A stretch of 64,000 bases of DNA. It comes from Pagrus major. Taxonomy: Eukaryota; Chordata; Actinopteri; Spariformes; Sparidae. A program made the position numbers and the translations under genes. Shown piece after piece: positions 44,030 through 56,900 of this stretch. Below the pieces are notes generated by a model that worked only from the letters and a program-made list of their open reading frames with translations, made no database searches and was not told the DNA's origin. Every line of letters starts with the position of its first letter. Position 1 is the first letter of the stretch. The stretch lies in assembly GCF_040436345.1 (NCBI RefSeq), contig NC_133221.1, forward strand, positions 2,884,618 through 2,948,617, given 5' to 3'.

Positions 44030-47000
44030 GACTTTTCTGAAAAAGTTTTTTTGGAAATGTTTTTTTTTTAAAGGTTGTATTTTGTAAAATGTCATGTTTT
44101 CTGAACTGTTGCTGTGTTGTGATGTTTTCTTTTAAATCATCAATTAACAATAGAGCCACATATATTTAATCTCTTGTTCTAATAACATAAAAACATTTCA
44201 GAAAATTTCCAAAAACAACTTTTTCCGAAAAAAGTTGTCGACTGTTCCAAAAAAGTTTTTGTTTTTTTGCAATGAGAATGTTTTAGAAACGTTTTCTTTT
44301 AAATCATCAATAAACCATAAAATCACATACATTTGATCTCTTGTACTAATTACTAACACAAAACACTTCACAACACTTCAGAAACTTTTTTTGTCCCGAA
44401 AAAAATTTCGACTTTTTCTGTCCTGAAAAACGATTTCAACTTTTTCCAAGAGAAGTTGTTGACTTTTCCAAGTAAAGTTGTTGACTTTTTCCTAAAAAAG
44501 TTGTTGACTTTTTCCTAAAAAAGTTGTTGACTTTTTCCTAAAAAAATTGTCAACTTTTTCCAAGAAAAGTTGTTGAATTTGTCCAAGAAAAGTTGTTGAA
44601 TTTCCGAAAAAGTTGCCGACTTTTTCCGAAAAAGTTGTCGACTTTTTCTAAAAAAGTTGTCGACTTTTTCTAAAAAAGTTGTCGACTTTTTCCAAAAAGT
44701 TGTCAACTGTTCCAAAAATGGTTTTGTGATTTTGTGCATTGTTTTCCTGAGAAAAAATTCTGAATTGTATTTTTTCTAATGTAAAGTTTCTGAAATGTTG
44801 TTGTGTTTTGACCCTCAGAGCCACCACAGTAACACAACCATAACCATGAAATAACACACATTTGATCTCAATAACTCATATTTAATTAGCATAGACATCA
44901 TGCTGCTGGTTATCAATCTGATGAAGATGAAGAATATGGTAAAGTTGTCAATTTTTTCCAGAAAAGTTGTCGACTTTTTCAGAAAAAGTTGTCGACTTTT
45001 TCCGAAAAAGTTGTCGACTTTTTCCAAAAAAGTTGTGGACTTTTTCCAAAAAAGTTGTCGACATTTTCAAAAAAACATTGTCGACTTTTTACGAATTTTT
45101 TTTGTTTGTGATTTTGTTCATGTTTTCTGAAAAAAAAATGTTGAATTGTATTTTTTCTAATGTAAAGTTTCTGAAATGTTGTTGTGTTTTGATGCTCAGA
45201 GCCACCACAGTAACACAACCATAACCATGAAATCACACACATTTGATCTCAATAACTCATATTTAATTAGCATAGACATCATGCTGCTGGTTATCAACCT
45301 GATGAAGATGAAGAATACAGTACACTTCTGAAAAAGTTGTCGACTTTTTCCGAAAAAGTTGTCGACTTTTGCCAAAAGATGTTGTGGACTTTTTCCAAAA
45401 AACTTTGTTGAATTTTCCAAAAAGTTGTTGACTGTTCCAAAAACGGTTTTGTGATTTTGTGCATTGTTTTCCGAAAAAAAATTCTGAATTGTTGTATTTT
45501 GTCAAATGTAAGGTTTCTGAAATGTTGTTGTGTTTTGACGCTCAGAGCCACCACAGTAACACAACCATAACCATGAAATCACACTATTGAGCTCTTTAAC
45601 TCATATTTAATTAGCATAGACATCATGCTGCTGGTTATCAACCTGATGTAGATGAAGAATACGGTAAATTTGTGGACTTTTTCCAAAAAAGTTGACAACT
45701 TTTTCCGAAAAAGTTGTGGACTTTTTCCGAAAAAGTTGTGGACTTTTTCCGAAAAAGTTGTGGACTTTTTCCGAAAAAGTTGTGGACTTTTTCCGAAAAA
45801 GTTGTCGACTTTTTCCGAAAAAGTTGTCGACTTTTTCCGAAAAAGTTGTCGACTTTTTCCGAAAAAGTTGTTGAAGTTTTCAGATTTTTTTTGTGATTTT
45901 GTTCATTGTTTTCTGAAAATAGAAATTCTGAATTGTATTTTTTCTAATGTAAAGTTTCTGAAATGTTGTTGTGTTTTGATGCTCAGAGCCACCACAGTAA
46001 CACAACCATAACCGTGAAATCACACACATTTGATCTCAATAACTCATATTTAATTAGCATAGACATCATGCTGCTGGTTATCAACCTGATGAAGATGAAG
46101 AATACGGTAAATGTGTTGTCTTTTTCCAAAAAAGTTGTCAACTTTTTCCAAAAAAGTTGTCAACTTTTTCCAAAAAAGTTGACAACACAAGAGCATAGAC
46201 ACAAGAAAGGTGTCGACTTTTTCCAAAAACTTTTTCGACTTTTTCCAAAAAACTTTTTCGACTTTTTCCCAAAAACTTCGTTGAATTTTCCAAAAAGTTG
46301 TCGACTGTTCCAAAAACGGTTTTGTGATTGTGTGCATTGTTTTCCGAAAAAAAATTCAGAATTGTTGTATTTTGTCAAATGAAAGGTTTCTAAAATGTTG
46401 TCATGTTTTGACCCTCAGAGCCACCACAGTAACACAACCATAACCATGAAATCACATACATTTGATTTATTGAACTCATATTTAATTTGCATAGACATCA
46501 TGCTGCTGGTTATCAACCTGATGAAAGTGAAGAATACGGTAAATGTGTTGACTTTTTCCAAAAAAGTTGTTGACTTTTTCCAAAAAAGTTGTTGACTTTT
46601 TCCAAAAAAGTTGTCGACTTTTTCCAAAAAAGTTGTCGACTTTTCCAAAAAAGTTGTTGACTTTTTCCAAAAAAGTTGTCGACATTTTCCAAAAAACGTT
46701 GAATTATATTTTTTCTAATGTAAAGTTTCTGAAGTGTTGTTGTGTTTTGACGCTCAGAGCCACCACAGTAACACAACCATAACCGTGAAATCACACACAT
46801 TTAATCTCAATAACTCATATTTAATTAGCATAGACATCATGCTGCTGGTTATCAACCTGATGAAGATGAAGAATACAGTACACTTCGGAAAAAGTTGTCG
46901 ACTTTTTCTGAAAAAGTTGTCGGCTTTTTCGGAAAAAGTTGTCGACTTTTTCGGAAAAAGTCGTCAACTGTTCCAAAAAAGTTTTTGTGATTTTGTTCAT

Positions 47001-49836
47001 TGTTTTCCGAAAAAAAATTCTGAATTGTTGTATTTTGTCAAATGTAAGGTTTCTGAAATGTTGTTGTGTTTTGATGCTCAGAGCCACCACAGTAACACAA
47101 CCATAACCGTGAAATCACACTATTGAGCTCTTTAACTCATATTTAATTAGCAAAGACATCATGCTGCTGGTTATCAACCTGATGAAGGTGAAGAATACAG
47201 TGCACTTCCGAAAAAGTTGTCAACTTTTTCCAAAAGACCTTGTTGAATTTTTCCAAAGCGTTGTCAACTGTTCCAAAAACGGCTTTGTGATTTTTGTGCA
47301 CTGTTTTCCTGAAAAAAATTCAGAATTGTTGTATTTTGTAAAATGTAAAGTTTCTGAAATGTTGTCATGTTTTGACCCTCACAGCCACCACAGTAACACA
47401 ATGGGAATGTTTTCTTTTAATCATCAATAAACCATAAAATCACATACATTTTATTTCTGTACCAACCTGATGAAGAAGAAGAATACAGTAAGTTTTTCAG
47501 CTTTTTCTGAAAAAAGTTGTCGAAGTTTTCTGATTTTTTTTTTTGTGATTTTGATCATTGTTTTCTGAAAAAACAATTCTGAATTGTATTTTGTCTAATG
47601 TGAAGTTTCTGAAATGTTGTTGTGTTTTGACGCTCAGAGCCACCACAGTAACACAACCATAACCGTGAAATCACACACATTTGATCTCAATAACTCATAT
47701 TTAATTAGCAAAGACATCATGCTGCTGGTTATCAACCTGATGAAGATGAAGAATACAGTACACTTGTCGACTTTTTCTGAAAAAGTTGTCAACTTTTACC
47801 AAAAAATCTTGCCGACTTTTTTAAAAAAAAACATTGACTTTTTCCAAAAAAAATGTTGTTGAATTTTCCAAAAAGTTGTCGACTGTTCCAAAAATGGTTT
47901 TGTGATTTTGTGCATTGTTTTCCAAAAAAAAAAAAAAAAATCAGAATTGTTGTATTTTGTAAAATGTAAAGTTTCTGAAATGTTGTCGTGTTTTGACCCT
48001 CAGAGCCACCACAGTAACACAACCATAACCATGAAATCACACACATTTGATCTCAATAACTCATACTGTATGTAATTAGCATAGTCATCATGCTGCTGGT
48101 TATCAACCTGATGTAGATGAAGAATATGATAAATTTGTTGACTTTTTCCGAAAAAGTTGTCAACTGTTCCAAAAACGGCTTTGTGATTTTGTGCATTGCT
48201 TTCCTGAGAAAAATTCTGAATTGCTGTATTTTGTAAAATGTAAAGTTCCTGAAATGTTGTTGTGTTTTGACCCTCACAGCCACCACAGTAACACAATGGG
48301 AATGTTTTAGAAATGTTTTCTTTTAATCATCAATAAACCATAAAATCACATACATTTTATTTCTGTACCAACCTGATGAAAGAAGAAGAATACAGTAAGT
48401 TTGTCAGCTTTTTCTGAAAAAAGTTGTCGAAGTTTTCCGAATTTTTTTGTGTGTGATTTTGTTCATTGTTTTCTGAAAAAAAATCTGAATTGTATTTTGT
48501 CTAATGTAAAGTTTCTAAAATGTTGTCATGTTTTGACGCTCAGAGCCACCACAGTAATACAACCATAACCGTGAAATCACACACATTTGATCTCAATAAC
48601 TCATATTTAATTAGCATAGACATCATGCTGCTGGTTATCAACCTGATGAAGATGAAGAATACAGTACACTTCTGAAAAAGTTGTCGACTTTTTCCAAAAA
48701 ACGGTTTTGTGATTTTGTGCATTGTTTTCTGAAAAAAAAAAGATTCTGAAATGTTGTTGTGTTTTGACCCTCAGAGCCACCACAGTAACACAATGAGAAT
48801 GTTTTAGAAATGTTTTCTTTTAATCATCAATAAACCATAAAATCACATACATTTTATTTCTTTACCAACCTGATGAAGAAGAAGAATACAGTAAGTTTGT
48901 CGACTTTTTGTCGAAGTTTTCCAAAAAAAAAATTTGTGTGATTTTGTTCATTGTTTTCTGAAAAAAATTCTGAATTGTTGTATTTTGTCTAATGTAAAGT
49001 TTCTGAAATGTTGTTGTGTTTTGACGCTAAGAGCCACCACAGTAACACAACCATAACCGTGAAATCACACATTTGAGCTCTTTAACTCATATTTAATTAG
49101 CAAAGACATCATGCTGCTGGTTATCAACCTGAATAAGATGAAGAATACAGTACACTTGTCGACTTTTTCCGAAAAAGTTGTCAACTTTTACCAAAAAATC
49201 TAATCGACTTTTTCCAAAAAACGTTGTTGAATTTTCCAAAAAGTTGTTGACTGTTCCAAAAACGGTTTTGTGATTTTGTGCATTGTTTTCCGAAAAAAAA
49301 ATTGAATTGTTGTATTTTGTCAAATGAAAGGTTTCTGAAATGTTGTCGTGTTTTGACCCTCAGAGCCACCACAGTAACACAACCATAACCATGAAATCAC
49401 ATACATTTGATTTCTTTAACTCATATTTAATTAGCATAGACATCATGCTGCTGGTTATCAACCTGATAAAGAAGAATACGGTACACTTGTCGACTTCTTC
49501 CGAAAAAGTTGTCAACTTTTTCCGAAAAACCCTGACGAATTTTTCCCAAAAATTGTTGACTATTCCAAAAGTTTTTATGATTTTGTGCATTGTTTTCTGA
49601 AAAAAAAAAAAAAAAAAAATCTGAATTGTTGTGTTTTGATCCTCAGAGCCACCACAGTAACACAATGAGAATGTTTCAGAATGGTTTCTTTTATTCATCA
49701 ATAAACCATAAAATCACATACATTTCATTTCTGTGTCAACCTGATGATGAAGAACACAGTAAGTTTGTCGACTTTTTTCCTAAAAAAGTTGTTGAATCTT
49801 TCAGACTTTTTTTCCATAAACATTTTCAAACTTTTT
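44030..49836 (+). repeat. Satellite A: GTCGAC / TTTTTCCGAAAAA array
   Basis: About 16 monomers counted by the conserved block GAGCCACCACAGTAACACAA (44820, 45201, 45547, 45986, 46422, 46758, 47081, 47384, 47638, 48006, 48279, 48546, 48775, 49032, 49365, 49648), with spacing from about 230 to 440 bp. Each monomer also has CATGCTGCTGGTTATCAACC and TTCTGAATTGTTGTATTTTG, joined by a variable number of 22-bp units (GTTGTCGACTTTTTCCGAAAAA-like). The left edge (44030-44800) is more diverged. Long open frames here on both strands (KKLSTFS/KKSTTFS-type peptides) are artefacts of the 22-bp unit and should not be annotated as genes. Confidence 0.92.
45692..45872 (+). repeat. Purest run of the 22-bp double-palindrome unit
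   Basis: About eight consecutive 22-bp units with only G/C exchange at one site (GTGGAC versus GTCGAC). Each holds the 15-nt odd palindrome CTTTTTCCGAAAAAG and a TTGTCGA spacer. Confidence 0.9.
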
Positions 49837-49841
49837 CCTCA

Positions 49842-50506
49842 TGTTACAACCCAGCTCGTTAGGGGAAGGAAGCAACATAAAACCAGATATTAAAGTTGGA
49901 ATTTAAATAACTTATTCGCCACAATTTATCAAAGGAGAAACAATACAAAAACTAAGGATGCTGGAAGGGGGGAAAAAGGCCAGTGGATGCTGCTCAAATC
50001 AACAAATAAATATAACCAAAAGAGACTCTGATTCCAGAGTTATGCCAATTTTAAACAGACAAACAATGAAAATAAAACCCACCCCGACCTCGCCTGGTAA
50101 TGGCGATAAAACAGAACATACAAAGTGAACAGCACCCCCTAACTCTAGTGAAATCTAATACAATAAACACCTAACGTGTGTGTGATATCGATAGCGAAAA
50201 ATCTAGCCCTGGCCCAGTACCCCAACACAATCCACAGAACACAACCGTGTCAAACAAAGCGAGGCGAGCTGGCCACCGGGATCAGTCGCCATGACTGACA
50301 AGCTGACGGACCATTTGAAAACTCCAGTCCCTGATTGTCGACCTCGGATTGGCGCTCCTGCACCAGACGGAGCCGCACCAATCAGGATCCACCACTGGCA
50401 CCGGAGACGAGGGAGGAGCCTGATCCAGGGCCGGAGAGCGACTGAGCGAGAGAGAGAGACCAAAATGGGAGACAAGACACATACACACACATGCAGGGCC
50501 GTAACA
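49842..50506 (-). mobile_element. Solo LTR (665 bp) with 5-bp target duplication
   Basis: Termini TGTTAC...GTAACA are inverted, and CCTCA occurs directly before (49837-49841) and directly after (50507-50511). Removing the insert and one CCTCA rejoins continuous pyrimidine-rich repeat sequence. Base composition differs from both flanking satellites. Size, TG...CA ends and 5-bp duplication fit an LTR retrotransposon, probably Ty3/Gypsy-like. The minus-strand reading (TGTTACGGCCCTGC first) is favoured because a G+C-rich leader then precedes an AT-rich tail; orientation is less sure. No internal coding region remains. Short open frames here (50203-50566) are not genes. Confidence 0.85.
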
Positions 50507-50511
50507 CCTCA

Positions 50512-50978
50512 AAATTCCCTTAACTTTTTCTCAAAATTCTTACTTTTGATTCAAACTTTTTCTTAAAATTCTATATCCCCCGCAAAAAAGTTTCTCCTCA
50601 AAATTCTGACTTTTCTCCCAAAATTCAGACTTTTTTCCCTTAACTTTTCAAACTGTTCTCTTAAAATTCTGACTTTTGTTTCAAACTTTTTTCTCAAAAT
50701 TCAGACTTTTTCCCCTTAACTTTTCAAACTGTTCTCTTAAGATTCTGACTTTTGTTTCAAACTTTTTTCTCAAAATTCAGACTTTCTTTCCCTTAACTTT
50801 TCAAAGAGTTTTTTCAAACTTTTTCTCAAAATCTTGACTTTTTTCTCCTAACTTTTCCTCAAAAATTTCTCAAAATTCTGACTTTTTTCTCTTAACTTTT
50901 TCTCAAAATTTCTCAAAAATCTGACTTTCCCCCCCAAAATTCAGACTTTTTCAACGTCTTTCAAATGTTTTCAAACTT
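50512..50978 (-). repeat. Satellite B, inverted (pyrimidine-strand) segment
   Basis: Repeats of TTTTCTCAAAATTCTGACTT on the plus strand, the reverse complement of the unit that follows to the right. Its edge adjoins the solo LTR. Confidence 0.85.
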
Positions 50979-53900
50979 TTATGGGGAAAGACAGAAAAGT
51001 TTGAAAATGTTTAGGGAAAAAAAGTCTGAATTTTTTTGGGGGGTGGGGGGGATAATATTCAGAATTGAGAAAAAGTGTGAAACAAAAGTCAAAATAATTT
51101 TATAAAAAGTTACTGGGAAAAAGTCAAAATTTTGAGAAAAAGTTAAGAGAAAAAAGTCAGGATTTTGGGAAAAAAGTTCAGGGAAAAAAAACATTTGGAG
51201 AAAAAGTTCAGGGAAAAAAGTCAGAATTTTAAGAGAAAAGTTTGAAAATGTTTAGGGAAAAAAAGTGTGAATTTCTGGGGGGAAAGTCAGAATTTTGAGT
51301 AGAAGCTTGGGGGGGGTAGACTTTTGAGAAAAAGTGTGAAACAAAAATCAAAATAATTTTTCTGAAAAGTCTGAATTTTGGGTAGAAAGGTCAGAATTTT
51401 GAGAAAAAGTTCAGGAAAAAAAACATTTTGAGAAAAATTTCAGGGGAAAAAGTCACAATTTTAAGAATAAAGTTTGAAAATGTTTAGGGAAAAAAAGTCT
51501 GAATTTTGGGGGGAAAGTCAGAATTTTGAGTAGAAACTTTTTTTGGGGGGGGATAGAATTTTGAGTAAAAGTGTGAAACAAAAGTCAAAATAATTTTGTA
51601 AAAAGTTACTGGGAAAAAGTCAAAATTTTGAGAAAAAGTTGAGAGAAAAAATTCAGAATTTTGAGAAAACGTTTGAAAAAAAAAATCAGAATTTTAAGAG
51701 AAAACGTTTGAAAGTGTTTAGGGAAAAAAGTCAAAATTTCGGGGGGGGGGGGGGGGGGGGGGGCGGGGTCAGAATTTTGAGTAGAAACTTTTGGGGGCGG
51801 GGAGAGATAGAATTTTGAGAAAGTGTGAAACAAAAGTCAAAAAGAAATTTCTGAAAAGTGAATTTTGAGTAGAAACTTTTGGGGGCGGGGAGAGATAGAA
51901 TTTTGAGAAAGTGTGAAACAAAAGTCAAAAAGAAATTTCTGAAAAGTGAATTTTGGGTAGAAAGGTCAGAATTTTGAGAAAAAGTTAAGGGAAAAAAGTC
52001 AGAGTTTTGAGTAATTTTGAGAAAATGTTATAGGAAAAAAGTCAGAATTTTGAGAAAAAGTTCAGGAAAAAAAACATTTGGAGAAAAAGTTCAGGGAAAA
52101 AAGTGAGAATTTTAAGAGAAAAGTTTGAAAATGTTTAGGGAAAAAAAGACAGAATTTTGAGTAGAAACTTTTTGGGTGGGATAAAATTTTGAGAAAAAAG
52201 TCAAAATATTTTTTGTAAAAAGTTACTGGGAAAAAGTCAAAATTTTGAGAAAAAGTTGAGAGAAAAAATTCAGATTTTTGAGAAAACGTTTGAAAAAAAA
52301 GTCAGAATTTCAAAAGAAAACGTTTGAAAAAAAGTCAAAATTTAAGAGAAACGTTTGAAAGCGTTAAGGGAAAAAAAGTCTGAATTTTGGGGGGGAGTCA
52401 GAATTTTGAGTAGAAACTTTTGGGGGCGGGGAGAGATAGAATTTTGAGAAAGTGTGAAACAAAAGTCAAAAAGAAATTTCTGAAAAGTGAATTTTGAGTA
52501 GAAACTTTTGGGGGCGGGGAGAGATAGAATTTTGAGAAAGTGTGAAACAAAAGTCAAAAAGAAATTTCTGAAAAGTGAATTTTGGGTAGAAAGGTCAGAA
52601 TTTTGAGAAAAAGTTAAGGGAAAAAAGTCAGAGTTTTGAGTAATTTTGAGAAAATGTTATAGGAAAAAAGTCAGAATTTTGAGAAAAAGTTCAGGAAAAA
52701 AAACATTTGGAGAAAAAGTTCAGGGAAAAAAGTGAGAATTTTAAGAGAAAAGTTTGAAAATGTTTAGGGAAAAAAAGACAGAATTTTGAGTAGAAACTTT
52801 TTGGGTGGGATAAAATTTTGAGAAAAAAGTCAAAATATTTTTTGTAAAAAGTTACTGGGAAAAAGTCAAAATTTTGAGAAAAAGTTGAGAGAAAAAATTC
52901 AGATTTTTGAGAAAACGTTTGAAAAAAAAGTCAGAATTTCAAAAGAAAACGTTTGAAAAAAAGTCAAAATTTAAGAGAAACGTTTGAAAGCGTTAAGGGA
53001 AAAAAAGTCTGAATTTTGGGGGGGAGTCAGAATTTTGAGTAGAAACTTTTGGGGGTTGGGGGAGCTAGAATTTTGAGAAAGTGTGAAACAAAAGTCAAAA
53101 TAATTTTTCTGAAAAGTCTGAATTTTGGGTAGAAAGGTCAGAATTTTGAGAAAAAGTTAAGGGAAAAGTCAGAGTTTTGAGTAATTTTGAGAAAATGTTA
53201 TAGGAAAAAAGTCAGAATTTTGAGAAAAAGTTCAGGAAAAAAAAATTTGAGAAAAATTTCAGGGGGAAAAAGTCAGAATTTTAAGAAAAAAGTTTGAAAA
53301 TGTTTAGGGAAAAAAAGTCTGAATTTGGGGGGAAAAATCTGAATTTTGAGTAGAAACTTTTGAGGGGGGAGATAGAATTTTGAGAAAGTGTGAAACAAAA
53401 GTCCAAATTTTGAAACAAAGTTCAGGGAAAAGAGTCAGAATTTTGGGTAGAAAGGTCAGAATTTTGAATAATTTTGAGAAAATGTAATGGGAAAAAAGTC
53501 AGAATTTTGAGGAAAAAGTTTGAAAATGTTTAGGGAAAAAAAGTCTGAATTTCGGGGGGAAAGTCAGAATTTTGAGTAGAAACTTTTTTTGGGGGAGATA
53601 GAATTTTGAGAAAAAGTGTGAAACAAAAGTCAAAATAATTTTTTAAAAAGTTACTGGGAAAAAGTCAAAATTATGAGAAAAAGTTGAGAGAAGAAATTCA
53701 GAATTTTAAGAAAACGTTTGAAAAAAAGTCAGAATTTCAAGAAAACGTTTGAAAAAAAGTCAAAATTTTAAGAGAAAACGTTTGAAAGCGTTTAGGGAAA
53801 AAAGTCAAAATTTCGGGGGGGGGGGGGGGAGTCAGAATTTTTAGTAGAAACTTTTGGGGGCGGGGAGAGAGAATTTTGAGAAAGTGTGAAACAAAAGTCA

Positions 53901-56900
53901 AAAAAAATTTCTGAAAAGTGAATTTTGGGTAGAAAGGTCAGAATTATGAGAAAAAGTTAAGGGAAAAGTCAGAGTTTTGAGTAATTTTGAGAAAATGTTA
54001 TAGGAAAAAAGTCAGAATTTTGAGAAAAAGTTCAGGAAAAAAAACATTTTGAGAAAAATTTCAGGGGAAAAAGTCAGAATTTTAAGAGAAAAGTCTGAAA
54101 ATGTTTAGGGAAAAAGCCTGAATTTCAGGGGGAAAGTCAGAATTTTGAGTAGAAACTTTTGAGGGGGGGAGATAGAATTTTGAGAAAGTGTGAAACAAAA
54201 GTCCAAATTTTGAGACAAAGTTCAGGGAAAAAAGTCAGAATTTTGGGTAGAAAGGTCAGAATTTTGAATAATTTTGAGAAAATGTAATGGGAAAAAAGTC
54301 AGAATTTTGAGGAAAAAGTTCAGGAAAAAAAAAATTGGAGAAAAATTTCAGGGAAAAAAGTCACAGTTTTAAGAAAAAAGTTTGAAAATGTTTAGGGAAA
54401 AAAAGTCTGAATTTCGGGGGGAAAGTCAGAATTTTGAGTAGAAACTTTTTTTGGGGGAGATAGAATTTTGAGAAAAAGTGTGAAACAAAAGTCAAAATAA
54501 TTTTTTAAAAAGTTACTGGGAAAAAGTCAAAATTATGAGAAAAAGTTGAGAGAAGAAATTCAGAATTTTACGAAAACGTTTGAAAAAAAGTCAGAATTTC
54601 AAGAGAAAACGTTTGAAAAAAAGTCAAAATTTTAAGAGAAAACGTTTGAAAGCGTTTAGGGAAAAAAGTCAAAATTTCGGGGGGGGGGGGGGGGGGGGAG
54701 TCAGAATTTTTAGTAGAAACTTTTGGGGGCGGGGAGAGAGAATTTTGAGAAAGTGTGAAACAAAAGTCAAAAAAAAATTTCTGAAAAGTGAATTTTGGGT
54801 AGAAAGGTCAGAATTATGAGAAAAAGTTAAGGGAAAAGTCAGAGTTTTGAGTAATTTTGAGAAAATGTTATAGGAAAAAAGTCAGAATTTTGAGAAAAAG
54901 TTCAGGAAAAAAAACATTTTGAGAAAAATTTCAGGGGAAAAAGTCAGAATTTTAAGAGAAAAGTCTGAAAATGTTTAGGGAAAAAGCCTGAATTTCAGGG
55001 GAAAGTCAGAATTTTGAGTAGAAACTTTTGAGGGGGGGAGATAGAATTTTGAGAAAATGTGAAACAAAAGTCCAAATTTTGAGACAAAGTTCAGGGAAAA
55101 AAGTCAGAATTTTGGGTAGAAAGGTCAGAATTTTGAATAATTTTGAGAAAATGTAATGGGAAAAAAGTCAGAATTTTGAGGAAAAAGTTCAGGAAAAAAA
55201 AAATTGGAGAAAAAGTTCAGGCAAAAAAGTCACAGTTTTAAGAAAAAAGTTTGAAAATGTTTAGGGAAAAAAAGTCTGAATTTCGGGGGGAAAGTCAGAA
55301 TTTTGAGTAGAAACTTTTTTTGGGGGAGATAGAATTTTGAGAAAAAGTGTGAAACAAAAGTCAAAATAACTTTGTAAAAAGTTAGTGGGAAGAAGTCAAA
55401 ATTTTGAGAAAAAGTTGAGAGAAAAAATTCAGAATTTTTAGAAAACGTTTGAAAAAAGTCAGAATTTCAAGAGAAAACATTTGAAAAAAAGTCAAAATTT
55501 TAAGAGAAAACGTTTGAAAGCGTTTAGGGAAAAAAGTCAAAATTTCGGGGGGGGGGGAGTCAGAATTTTTAGTAGAAACTTTTGGGGGCGGGGAGAGATA
55601 GAATTTTGAGAAAGTGTGAAACAAAAGTCAAAATTTTTTTTCTGAAAAGTGAATTTTGGGTAGAAAGGTCAGAATTATGAGAAAAAGTTAAGGGAAAAGT
55701 CAGAGTTTTGAGTAATTTTGAGAAAATGTTATAGGAAAAAGGTCACAATTTTGAGAAAAAGTTCAGGAAAAAAAACATTTGGAGAAAAATTTCAGGGGAA
55801 AAAGTCAGAATTTTAAGAGAAAAGTCTGAAAATGTTTAGGGAAAAAAGCCTGAATTTCAGGGGGAAAGTCAGAATTTTGAGTAGAAACTTTTGAGGGGGG
55901 GAGATAGAATTTTGAGAAAGTGTGAAACAAAAGTCCAAATTTTGAAACAAAGTTCAGGGAAAAAAGTCAGAATTTTGGGTAGAAAGGTCAGAATTTTGAA
56001 TAATTTTGAGAAAATGTTATGGGAAAAAAGTCAGAATTTTGAGGAAAAAGTTCAGGAAAAAAAAATTGGAGAAAAAGTTCAGGGAAAAAAGTCACAATTT
56101 TAAGAGAAAAGCTTGAAAATGTTTAGGGGAAAAAAGTCTGAATTTCGGGGGGGAAAGTCAGAATTTTGAGTAGAAACTTTTTTGGGGGGGATAGAATTTT
56201 AAGAAAAAGTGTGAAACAAAAGTCAAAATAATTTTGTAAAAAGTTACTGGGAAAAAGTCAAAATTTTGAGAAAAAGTTGAGAGAAAAAATTCAGAATTTT
56301 GAGAAAACGTTTGAAAAAAAAGTCAGAATTTTAAGAGAAAACGTTTAAAAAGCGTTTAGGGAAAAAAGTAAAAATTTCGGGGGGTAGTCAGAATTTTGAC
56401 TAGAAACTTTTGGGGGCGGGGAGATAGAATTTTGGGAAAGTGTGAAACAAAAGTAAAAAAAAAAAATTCTGAAAAGTGAATTTTGGGTAGAAAGGTCAGA
56501 ATTTTGAGAAAAAGTTAAGGGAAAAAAGTCAGAGTTTTGAGTAATTTTGAGAAAATGTTATAGGAAAAAGTCAGAATTCTGAGAAAAATTTCAGGGAAAA
56601 AAGTCAGAATTTCAGGAGAAAACGTTTGAAAAAAGTCAAATTTTAAGAGAAAACGTTTGAAAGCATTTAGGGAAAAAAAGTCTAAATTTCGCGGGGGAGG
56701 GAGTCAGAATTTTGAGTAGAAACTTTGGGGGCAGGGGGAGATAGAATTTTGAGAAAGTGTGAAACAAAAGTCAAAATATTTTTTCTGAAAAGTCTGAATT
56801 TTGGGTAGAAAGGTCAGAATTTTGAGAAAAAGTTTAGGGAAAAAAGTCAGAGTTTTGAGTAATTTTGAGAAAATGTTATAGGAAAAAAGTCACAATTTTG

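Noticed and set aside
44500..49700. Many long open frames with KKLSTFSEKVVDFF or KKSTTFLEKVDNFF peptides on both strands
   Set aside because: They are read-outs of the near-palindromic 22-bp satellite unit, appear in several frames and on both strands, and have no gene structure.
50203..50566. Open frames inside the 665-bp insert
   Set aside because: They lie in the LTR itself; LTRs do not normally encode proteins and no retroviral or capsid motif is visible.
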